NCBI GenBank assembly: GCA_009746045.1 | Contig: RPFO01000065.1 | Span: 3,482,061-3,546,060 of the forward strand | Direction of reading: 5' to 3' | DNA from: Mesostigma viride | Lineage: Eukaryota > Streptophyta > Mesostigmatophyceae > Mesostigmatales > Mesostigmataceae | Length of the DNA stretch: 64,000 nucleotides | In this document: positions 55,003 through 64,000 of the stretch, piece by piece | How positions within the stretch are numbered: position 1 is the first letter of the stretch | How the letters are laid out: every line of letters begins with the position of its first letter | Program-made: the position numbers and the translations under genes | Notes under the pieces: model-generated | What the model saw: the letters and a program-made list of their open reading frames with translations, nothing else | What the model was told of the DNA's origin: nothing | Databases searched by the model: none

Positions 55003-55823
55003 AGAAATGACATTCGGTCACTCAATGTCCCAAAGGGTGAACATTGTTTTTTATATAGCATTAGCAATTCCTGCACACCCTGTACGATATCGCACCTTGG
55101 GCTGGGGGTTATTGTGTGTACCTTGGGTAGACACACTGCTTATTCTGTACTGCCGCAATGCTGCATATCTGCGCAATGCCTCAAAAAGCAGTTTTGCCAC
55201 ATCATTTCTGAGGTGTGGCTTACGTATATACATCACTGGGCCGGCAACAAACCCATAGATCTATCCCCCTAACATATTTACAACTATTTACTTGACGTAA
55301 TGATATCACCCGGGCCAGCGCCCGGACCCGAAATCAGCTTTACGACTGTGGTCTCTCTCTTCATCTGGATCCCTATCACCTGTACATAGACTCCACATGT
55401 CCACCCCCATGATTAACCACTACTAAGTCTCTACATCGCCAGCGTGGGGCACAGCCACCCACACGTCGCCATTCTATCGGCGCCCCAAATGCCACCTGAC
55501 AAAGCACAGGTTGCATGCAAGGGTTCAGGGCCCACGATATGCATTCTCGACCCAGTAATCCGCGTCCCGCGGTTCCAGCGCCCATGCATGCCATGCATCA
55601 TCCAGAGTCATCTCTCGGCGCCCACAAACAGGTACGGATTTGCTGACCAGGATTCAAGATTCGAGGAATCAACACACGGTGGGCATCAAAACCCTCCAGG
55701 CTCAGACCACGCGTGACCAACTATGGCTCCAACCGCCACGGGCACGAGCACCCAAAAGCTCTCGAGACCGCTTGCGAGCGGCTTCGTTGGGACATCTCCA
55801 TCTGCGCCCCCTTACTTGGGCCC
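55003..55823. other. Intergenic, no gene seen
   Basis: Single-copy looking sequence between LINE-A and the heat-shock gene. Only short frames. The last part (about 55700-55823) is 3' flank of the minus-strand heat-shock gene. Confidence 0.6.
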
Positions 55824-57291
<1,468 letters not shown>

Positions 57292-57450
57292 TCTTGCCCT
57301 GCAGAGAGCCAGTTTTGGCGTAAGAACGTGGATTAGGTCTCAGGAATGAGCTGACCAAGCTGGCCAGCAATAGTAATTCACGTAGGCTGGTAACGAGGAA
57401 CCGACGTTGCAAAGAAACTTCACCGACAAGCGAGCTGATGTCGTGCCCGT

Positions 57451-57664
57451 ATTTATATGCGTCGAAGGAGAAAGTCGCAATCCTTCTAGAGCGCCTCTCG
57501 ACGTGTTCCGAATGATGTATCTGCGTCATTTTGCCTGCGGATGCTTGCGAAATTGCAAGAAACGCATCGTAATTTCCGTTTCTCAGCAAGACTGGACGCG
57601 TGGAAGCTCGGGCTTGATTCCGACGCAAGGCTGCCATTCTGCAAAATCCGTAAGCGTTCTGGAA
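57451..57664 (-). promoter_or_regulatory. Candidate heat-shock promoter: TATA box and heat-shock elements
   Basis: On the minus strand a TATAAAT lies at 57457-57451, 160 nt upstream of the ATG. Just beyond it, CTCTAGAAGG (57491-57482) is one base from the TTCnnGAA heat-shock element, and a perfect TTCTGGAA half-site pair lies at 57657-57664. The distances suit a heat-inducible promoter. No experimental support. Confidence 0.4.
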
Positions 57665-59317
57665 ATCGCGTTCTGTAAACGGAACGCGTTTGTCAGGCAC
57701 TTTCATACTACGCAGGTCACGTGAGATAGGAATTTGATTATCGTGTTCTATGGATGCTGCCTGTGTCTTCCGGAATAATGCGTCAGAATCCGTACTAAAG
57801 ATACTAGTTCTGGGCTCATCGCAATACTGATCTGTACGACGTTGCAGATACCGAGGCCGTACAGCTTGGACGCAATTGATCAGGCGACAGGCATGCCTCC
57901 AGGCTCCGGCCTCGTCACGCATCCGCAATCGGCATCCTTAATGCGCGTTTCACCTTGACTCCTGGACTCTTGTCTCCTGGACTAGGTACCTCTTGACCGG
58001 TCAAGAGCTGTTTTGTCTAGGACAGAGAAATCCCAAATCCCACGCTGGACGCCGGCTATGTCAAATATTAGGACATTCCTGGGTAGTGGGCTAGTGGCTT
58101 AAGCTGGTAAAGCTTCTCATTTACCAATACCTAGAGCTACATTGATAAGACATTGATAAGAGCATAGAAATTTAATTCCAATCTGTGCCACCATCGTCTG
58201 CCTAGTACCTAGCGACTAGCGAGGCCTCGTCTCCCACATAACTCGGAAATTACGCTGGAAGTTTTCCAAGAACCAAAGTACCGCCTGAAGTACTTTCATG
58301 TTTGTTTACCCGTTTTCATTCAACCAGCTAATAATACTAAATGATTTCATTCTGATTATTGATATGATCCTTGTGTATTCTGATTTGGCACGCCGCAAAG
58401 GTGAAAACCATTTGCGTTTAGTGCCGGTCCGCGGAAAACGCGATCTTGTGTAGTTTACATATCGTAGGTGAAGTACAGTCCCCGTGGGAAAGCGATGCGG
58501 TGTATAGAATGGCGGGCTAGAAGCCCTAACAGAACTTGAATTCCACAGCTTCATACGATTCCGACTTAACTGGTCAACGCATTGTATTAACCTGCTAGCT
58601 AATCCTGTTAAGGATTAATGAGGACCCTGGCGCTCTGGAGGCTCACGCGAATTTTGGGTGTACTTCCTGCAAAGACTCAGGTAAGACGCACCGTTTCGAG
58701 TAAGTTTTCTCCCGTTCGCCATCAGGCAGTCCTGTGTTTGCCTCGGCCGTTCCATGTGCCGCTTCGCCTCAGCACACCTTGCGCAGTGTGCTTGCATTTT
58801 GCAGCCTACGCTTGAGCTGAGCATACCGGCATGGGCGCTTCCGCACTCTGCCTGGTCCCGCCAGCCAGCAGGTCGACTTGAAGAGCGATGATGCAGCGAT
58901 AGGCATGCGCGGATTCATAGACCCGTGACTCATGTTGATTTTGGCGTACGATGAAGCTGCGCACAATGAACGGGGCAATCTTGTGTGGCGGAGAGTTTGA
59001 CCAGTCTGAAACTTTGGCGGGGACACTGCGGACATAGGAGCACTGGCGTCTGGCGGCATGCCGATGCCGATACTTGCTCATCGCGGGAACCATTGTGCAT
59101 GTGTTACTCCACCATCACCTGACTCCCTTGATCACAACGATGTCGGCAAGGCGTCTGCATGGTGAAGAGGTGCAGTACATGACATTGCATGAAAATGTGA
59201 TTTTATCGTACGGTTGTCCGCAATATCAGAGCTGTGCTTGCTGTGCCATGGACCCATAAGAAAGGAAAAGTTATTTATGGGCGTCTGCTCATGTGAATCA
59301 TCTTGTTGAATTGAAAC
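57665..59317. other. Intergenic; no gene supported
   Basis: Only short frames. About 58390-58445 repeats the CCGCAAAGGTGAAAACC...AGTGCCGG...CGCGGAAAACGCGATC sequence of 26050-26110. No domain or splice chain was recognised. Confidence 0.6.
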
Positions 59318-59362
59318 TAAATTACATTAAATTGTAACATATCTCCGTTGGGAGCACATTAA
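59318..59362 (-). mobile_element. Short LINE-C/HAL1-like 3'-end remnant
   Basis: CTAAATTACATTAAATTGTAACATA followed by CTCCGTTGGGAGCACATTA is the reverse complement of the 3' hairpin and tail found in LINE-C and HAL1-like elements. Confidence 0.6.
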
Positions 59363-59499
59363 TCGTATATATTAATTTGGCAATTCCACGCCATCCGATG
59401 TCCACTATTCAGGGCGTTGCGACTTCCCTGGCAATCAAAAAAGCCTGGGAATCACTGAACTCCAATACGAAAGAAGAGGACCTACTGACCACCAACCCG

Positions 59500-59665
59500 C
59501 GCGAAGCGCCCAGCGAGCGAAGCGAGCTGCGCTTCAGCGCACAGAGACCGCAGCGAGCGGCGAGCGAAGCGAGCACCGTACTGTTCAGCAGGCAGTGAGC
59601 AAAGCGAGCACCGTACTGCATGCTCAGCGGGCCGCGAGCGAAGCGAGCATCGTACTGTTCAGCCT
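59500..59665. repeat. GAGCGAAGCGAGC minisatellite
   Basis: Units built on GAGCGAAGCGAGCACCGTACTG recur imperfectly (about 59513, 59560, 59597, 59636), with spacers such as TTCAGCAGGCAGT. The core is nearly palindromic in GCGAGC/GCTTCGC words. Frames across it are not called. Confidence 0.7.
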
Positions 59666-60044
59666 TCGTTGCTCGGACTAGAGTCTATGTAGGGGTCAAG
59701 CTAGTATCTCAACGCTCTCACCTTGTTTGCCATCCCATAAGGCAGGACCAGCCCTATCCACTAGTTATTAATAACCCTGTCGGTACGTACCCCAGCGCGG
59801 GAATAAACTCAACTCAACTCACCCAACGGCCACCCATCTAGACGCTACAGGGAGGTTTTAGTAACCATTTATAGCCACACTCCTAGCTTGACACTAGCAC
59901 GTCCTTCTTCATCAAAGACGTCTGCAAACTGACCAAAGCTCTTGCACGCTGCGTGGTATCTCTTGTAAGCGCTGGCTTTGTTTCTTTTTACCTGGGTGCC
60001 TTCACTCTGATGTACAAGTAATTATAAAGTTTAATACATATCGT
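59666..60044. other. Intergenic, retroelement 3' tails
   Basis: GGGAATAAACTCAACTCAACTCACC (about 59800-59824) looks like the repetitive 3' tail of an unclassified retroelement. About 59985-60030 (GGGTGCCTTCACTCTGATG, AAGTAATTATA) resembles the LINE-A/LINE-B 3' terminus. No gene. Confidence 0.5.
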
Positions 60045-61038
60045 TGGCTTCACTCCGTTTCCCTTGAGGGGAGCGTGGGGTCCGCATTCCTGCGCGCCCT
60101 CCCCATGAGCCCTTTGTTCACACTGGTTCCGGCCCTTTACGCCATCGCTCTCCGCCACCAGCTCTTTGCCCCGCAACCTCTCATCACGGCGGGTGCGTCC
60201 TGCGGCAGCTGCGGGCTTGCTCTGGATACTACTGGGACGCACTACATCGCGTGCATGGGTGGCCAGCAGAACCAGAACTGGTTCCTCTATCTCCATACCG
60301 CTCTCCTCCGGGTGGTGTGTGCCATGGTTCGGTCGGTCTTTCCCCACTCCACCATCAAGTGCGAGGACGCGGATGGGGCCGTCCTCTACTCACCCAACCA
60401 CCGCCCCGACATTACCGTGCTTGACTACGACGGGCAGGGTTGCCACCTGCTCATCGATGTCTCCGTGGCTCGGCCGCTTTCCGGTCGCCACATCCTCCGG
60501 GCGGCTGTGGATGCCGGCGCTGCTGCCGCTGTGGCTGAGCGCGACAAGTTTGCCTCCTACGGCGATGTGGGGCCCCACCGGGTCATCCCCTTTGTCCTTG
60601 AGGAGTTCGGGGCCATGGGCCCCAAGACAGCGGAGTTTTTCCACGAGTGCTGCCAGCGCCGTGAAGACCGCCTCGACCTCGAGGGTCAGACCGCCCCGTG
60701 GTCGGCCCGCACGTGGTCCTCGTATTGGCGGCAGCGCCTGCCGGTCACTCGCCCTCACTCGCACCGTGGCTGATGTGTTATTCCGCCGCACCCGGGCCGA
60801 CTTTGTCGCGACCCATGCGGTCTAGATCCCTTCCAGGCCTGCATGGTGGGCCGGCAGCGCTGTTGCTGCGTGTAGTTTTGTGATGTCTAGTTAGTTGTAC
60901 CTTGTGCCGCTGGCGTGATCCTTGGATGTCTGTGTCAGATTACTATTAATTTCTTCAGGGTTATTCTCCCAGTTATCGGGTTTTTCCTTATGTTGCATGC
61001 CTATCTCACCTCCGTAATCTATCATTCTCAATGAATAT
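60045..61038 (+). mobile_element. 5'-truncated LINE-B copy
   Basis: Coding sequence for the C-terminal part of ORF2, then a 3' UTR ending CTATCATTCTCAATGA before a TATATA tract. ATATCGT occurs at 60038-60044 and 61039-61045 as a possible short target duplication. Diverged from LINE-A (for example SGRHILRAAVDAGAAAA for LSHVAGASLTAGYTA). Confidence 0.75.
60072..60825 (+). pseudogene. LINE-B ORF2 C-terminal fragment (CCHC and endonuclease)
   Basis: Reads GSAFLRALPMSPLFTLVPAL, CCHC knuckle CGSCGLALDTTGTHYIAC, HRPDITVLDYDGQGCHLLID and DKFASYGDVGPHRVIPFVLE. A small insertion near 60748 shifts the frame; LALTRTVADVLFRRTRADFV continues in the new frame to a TAG at 60823-60825. Confidence 0.8.
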
Positions 61039-61069
61039 ATATCGTGTCTATATATAACGAGATCTATAT

Positions 61070-61866
61070 AAGGATAATGCCATCGCTATCGAGGTGCAGC
61101 AGAACACCGCGGGCCTCACCGCCCAGGCGGTGAAGGACATTGCCGCCAAGCCAGCCCCAGCTGGCCTGGCCGGCGATGCTCCTCCCATCACGACCTGGGC
61201 GGACATGCTTAAGCAACATACCACCTCCACCACCTCCGCCGTCGCAGCCCAGCTCCAGCGGCAGACGCTTGACCTCCGCGAGGAGGCCGAGCTCGCCAAG
61301 CGCAGCCTCAACGCCATACTCAAGAACTTCGACATGGTGGAAGGTGAGAATTCCGAGAAGCTTGCACGTGCGTTTGAGAGCAAAATCCTTGCACGCATGG
61401 GCCTCCTTGGTGAGATTAAGCTGACCGCCCACCGCCTCCCCCGGCCCGCGCGCGGGGTAAGGCAGGGGCGCCTCCGCTTCTTCTCATCTTTGACAGCCCA
61501 GCGGACAAGATTTCGTTTCTCAGACGCCGCAAGCGGCTCGAGAACACCCCCTTCACCGTGGACGACGACTTGACCCTGGCGCAGCAACAACGGCGACGGG
61601 AGCTATGGCCGACCTACCTCCAGCTCCGGCAGACCAAGCCGGGCCAGCCGGTGTACTGGAAGGGGGCGGCCATCTACGTCGGCCTCAAGCCCTGGCACGC
61701 GACCCCCTCGACCACCGCGGCCCCAGCGACTCCAGCAGCCCCAGCCTAGGGGAATACAGCAGCAGTAGTGTAGAATAGTTAGACAGTGGCCTTGTACATG
61801 CCCGCCTACTACAGGCACTACACCAGCTGAGGCCTAGCCTTTTTAGTCATGTACATGTGTGCCTAT
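61070..61866 (+). mobile_element. Older HAL1-like copy, 5'-truncated, left part of a nested pair
   Basis: It starts inside ORF1 (AIEVQQNTAGLTAQAVKDIA) and runs through the ORF1 end (frameshift near 61450) and 3' UTR to ATGTGTGCCTAT (61855-61866), where the intact element is inserted. Its 3' UTR resumes at 63735. Confidence 0.85.
61094..61749 (+). pseudogene. ORF1 fragment of the older HAL1-like copy
   Basis: The frame is open to about 61450 (NTAGLTAQAVKDIAAKPAPA, RSLNAILKNFDMVEG), then a small indel in GGCCCGCGCGCGG shifts it; DDDLTLAQQQRRRELWPTYL and the end at 61749 are in another frame. It lacks the N-terminal half. Confidence 0.8.
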
Positions 61867-61889
61867 CCGAAGCTATAACGCACTATACG

Positions 61890-63320
61890 ATGAGCAAACG
61901 CCTCTCGACGCAACGCAGCCTGGCGGCTGCGCTCAGCAATGAAAATACGTCTGCAGCCCCGGCTGCAGCTTCGCCAACCGGCCCAGAAGGCAGCGGCGCC
62001 ACTAGCCAAGCTCTAGTGGTCGCCCAGCCCCCTGCTGAGCCCGCCTCGCCCGCAGCGTCGCCTGAACCCAAGCGCAGTCGCTCTGCCGAGCCGAGTTGGA
62101 CAGAGCTCGACTTTGTCGCCGAAGCCAGCCAGCCCGGCTTCCTTGACACGCTTAACCCGGAACGCATCCTGGTCTGCGTGTTTTATGGAACGCACGCCTC
62201 GCTTCTTGCACTATGCAAGCAGCTCTTCAACCAAGGTCGCCTCTTTGACCCTCGCTGGGTTCGTCTCGCCTCTTTCGACATCATTCCCAGCCTCCACCGC
62301 CCCTTCCTCCAGCAATTCGCTCTCTTTTCCCTCCTTGGACGCTCCATCGGGGAGCTTTGGCCCCCCAAGCCTCTCACCACCACCTTAACCGAATCCTCCC
62401 TCCGCTCACTCCTTAAGGAGGTCCTCGAGGAGCACGTGGACCCCATTGCTGCAGATGTGGCGGCCATCGGCGGCACGCTGACTGCCGAGCTTCCCCTCCT
62501 TTCCACCGCCACCTCCACCATCTCCACCGCCACCTCCACCCTCCTCGCCTCCTCCACCGCCACCACCTCCACCTCCGACGCCATCACCGCCCAGCTCCGT
62601 GACATCGACCAGCGTCTTAAGGACAACGCCATCGCTATCGAGGTTCTGCAGAACACGGCAGGCCTCACCGCCCAGGCGGTGAAGGACATTGCCGCCAAGC
62701 CAGCCCCGGCTGGCCTGGCCGGCGATGCTCCTCCCATCACCACCTGGGCGGACATGCTTAAGCAACATACCACCTCCACCACCTCCGCCGTCGCAGCCCA
62801 GCTCCAACGGCAGACGCTTGACCTCCGCGAGGAGGCCGAGCTCGCCCAGCGCAGCCTCAACGTCATTGTCAAGAACTTCACCATGGAGGAAGGTGAGACT
62901 TCCGAGAAGCTTTTGCGTGCGTTTGAGCGAGAAATCCTTGGTCGCATGGGCCTTATCGGTGAGATCGCGCTGGCCGCCCACCGCCTTCCCCGCGCACGGG
63001 GTAAGGCAGGGCCGCCCCCGCTCCTTCTCACCTTTAAGACCCCGGCGGACAAGATTTCTTTTCTCAGACGCCGCAAGCGGCTCGAGAAGACTCTCTTCAC
63101 CCTTGATGACGACCTGACCCTGGCGCAGCAACAACGGCGACGGGAGCTATGGCCGACCTACCTCCAGCTCCGGCAGACCAAGGCGGGCCAGCCGGTGTAC
63201 TGGAAGGGGGCGGCCATCTACGTCGGCCACAAGCCCTGGCAGGCGACCCCCCCCCCCCGCGGCCCCAGCGACTCCAGACGCCCCAGCTTAGGGGAATACA
63301 GCAGTAGTAGTGCAGAATAG
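61890..63320 (+). CDS. L1-type ORF1 protein, 476 aa
   Basis: ATG at 61890, TAG at 63320. The N-terminus is Ser/Ala/Pro-rich with a PEPKRSRS basic motif. Residues about 205-260 are Ser/Thr/Ala/Leu heptads with coiled-coil character (LSTATSTISTATSTLL, QLRDIDQRLKDNAIAIE). Then comes an RRM-like part (RSLNVIVKNFTMEEGETSEK, RMGLIGEIALAAHRLPRARG, PLLLTFKTPADKISFLRRRK) and a C-terminal part (LFTLDDDLTLAQQQRRREL, KAGQPVYWKGAAIYVG). The order of coiled coil, RRM and C-terminal domain is that of L1 ORF1p, an RNA-binding chaperone of the retrotransposon particle. The unusual point is that no ORF2 follows. The same protein, damaged, occurs at 24030-25418 and 61094-61749. Confidence 0.85.
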   Translation: MSKRLSTQRSLAAALSNENTSAAPAAASPTGPEGSGATSQALVVAQPPAEPASPAASPEPKRSRSAEPSWTELDFVAEASQPGFLDTLNPERILVCVFYGTHASLLALCKQLFNQGRLFDPRWVRLASFDIIPSLHRPFLQQFALFSLLGRSIGELWPPKPLTTTLTESSLRSLLKEVLEEHVDPIAADVAAIGGTLTAELPLLSTATSTISTATSTLLASSTATTSTSDAITAQLRDIDQRLKDNAIAIEVLQNTAGLTAQAVKDIAAKPAPAGLAGDAPPITTWADMLKQHTTSTTSAVAAQLQRQTLDLREEAELAQRSLNVIVKNFTMEEGETSEKLLRAFEREILGRMGLIGEIALAAHRLPRARGKAGPPPLLLTFKTPADKISFLRRRKRLEKTLFTLDDDLTLAQQQRRRELWPTYLQLRQTKAGQPVYWKGAAIYVGHKPWQATPPPRGPSDSRRPSLGEYSSSSAE

Positions 63321-63689
63321 ATAGACCGTGGCCATGTACATGTACGCCTCCTAGAGGCACTATCCTAGCTAAGCCACGCGCTTTCCTTAATCATGTACAT
63401 GTGTGCCTATGATGAGCCACACCCCAGATGATGCCTAGCTTTATTTAGTTATGTTGTGCCCATGCAGGGAGTAACTCTCTGCTGAGACGCCATGCCCTAG
63501 CTTCTTTGTATAGCTATGCTGCTCTTCCCCCCCATGACAGGCTCCCCCTTCGCTGGGCATAGCTTGAAGATCATGGGGATGCAAGTGCCCTGGTGCACCT
63601 AGAGCAAGGGTCCTTTACATCCCCACCCTTGCAGGAAGTAGCTTAGGATGTATGATAGGCCATATGCCCCCCTCTCAAGGGCTGTGTGC

Positions 63690-63734
63690 TACATATACTC
63701 CCAACGGAGTTATGTTACAATTCAATTCAATTCA
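63690..63734 (+). other. 3'-terminal hairpin and tail of the HAL1-like element
   Basis: CTCC-CAAC-GGAG forms a short hairpin after GTGCTACATATA and is followed by TTATGTTACAA and TTCAA repeats. Equivalent 3' ends lie at about 25870-25910, 45788-45824, and inverted at about 44135-44180, 44416-44465 and 59318-59362. Confidence 0.75.
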
Positions 63735-64000
63735 ATGTGTGCCTATGATGAGCCACCCTCCAGATGATGCCTAGCTTTATTTAATTATGCAGTGCCCATG
63801 CAGGGGGTCACTCCCTGCTGAGAAGCCATGCCCTAGCTCTTGTATAGCTGTGCTGATCTTCCCCACCTATGACAGGCTCCCCTTAGCTGGGTGTTGCCTG
63901 AAACTCTGGGTGGTGCAGGTGCCCTAGTGCACCTAGAGCAGGGGTAGCTTACATTCCCACCCTTGCAGGAAGTAGCTAGCTTAGAATGTATGATAGGCCA
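63735..64000 (+). mobile_element. Older HAL1-like copy, 3' UTR continuing out of the window
   Basis: GTGTGCCTATGATGAGCCAC and following sequence matches the 3' UTR of the intact copy (63402 onward) with about one difference per 15-20 bases. It is the continuation of the copy interrupted at 61866. Its tail lies beyond the window end. Confidence 0.85.

Larger units (their letters stand above)
61867..63734 (+). mobile_element. Intact HAL1-like ORF1-only retroelement (1,868 bp)
   Basis: Flanked by ATGTGTGCCTAT at 61855-61866 and 63735-63746. It has a 23-nt leader, one intact ORF1, a 3' UTR of about 400 nt, the CTCCCAACGGAG hairpin and a TTCAA tail. No second frame exists, so it must borrow reverse transcriptase. 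An intact frame and clean flanks suggest a recent insertion. Confidence 0.9.

Noticed and set aside
63735-64000. A separate tandem copy of the HAL1-like 3' UTR
   Set aside because: The ATGTGTGCCTAT duplication shows that it is the displaced remainder of the older copy interrupted by the intact element.

Overview
The window is nuclear DNA of a photosynthetic eukaryote, most likely a green alga or another member of the green lineage; the species cannot be named. Evidence: genes with GT-AG introns on both strands, long microsatellites, many nested transposable elements, and a three-exon small heat-shock protein gene whose first exon reads as a chloroplast transit peptide. No prokaryotic gene layout, rRNA, intact tRNA or CRISPR array was seen.

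Layout. 1-390 is CT-rich microsatellite. 430-19146 is a plus-strand block: five short intronless genes (74, 251, 66, 288 and 244 aa; one has a MYND finger, two share a C-x4-C-x10-C-x2-H finger), then one large multi-exon gene (4589-19146). A 22-nt hairpin-like motif recurs 17 times between these genes and inside the introns. The large gene is split in its sixth exon by a 7.5-kb CACTA-type DNA transposon (9920-17457); removing the transposon and one target copy rejoins the reading frame.

19645-54993 is almost entirely retroelements. The main family (LINE-A, with relative LINE-B) is a non-LTR retrotransposon with a PHD finger, a RING-H2 finger, C2H2 fingers, a reverse transcriptase (YLDD) and a C-terminal CCHC plus restriction-like endonuclease. 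One LINE-A copy (26331-44021, minus strand) is bounded by a perfect 10-bp target duplication that encloses 34 tandem 170-174 bp monomers at its 5' end, so the array belongs to the element. That copy was later hit by a second CACTA-type element (27522-32187) and by a palindrome-ended element with an 8-bp duplication (40165-41950). A head-to-head, rearranged LINE-A copy lies at about 46477-54993.

The window also holds HAL1-like elements that encode only an L1-type ORF1 protein (23867-25910, 45519-45824, 61867-63734 and an older copy around it) and fragments of an L1-type LINE (LINE-C, 44133-45345) with the same 3'-terminal hairpin, a candidate source of their reverse transcriptase.

The only clearly functional host gene with a known role is the plastid small heat-shock protein at 55824-57291 (minus). 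The large gene and its five small neighbours look like a host locus or an unrecognised element; their function is unknown.
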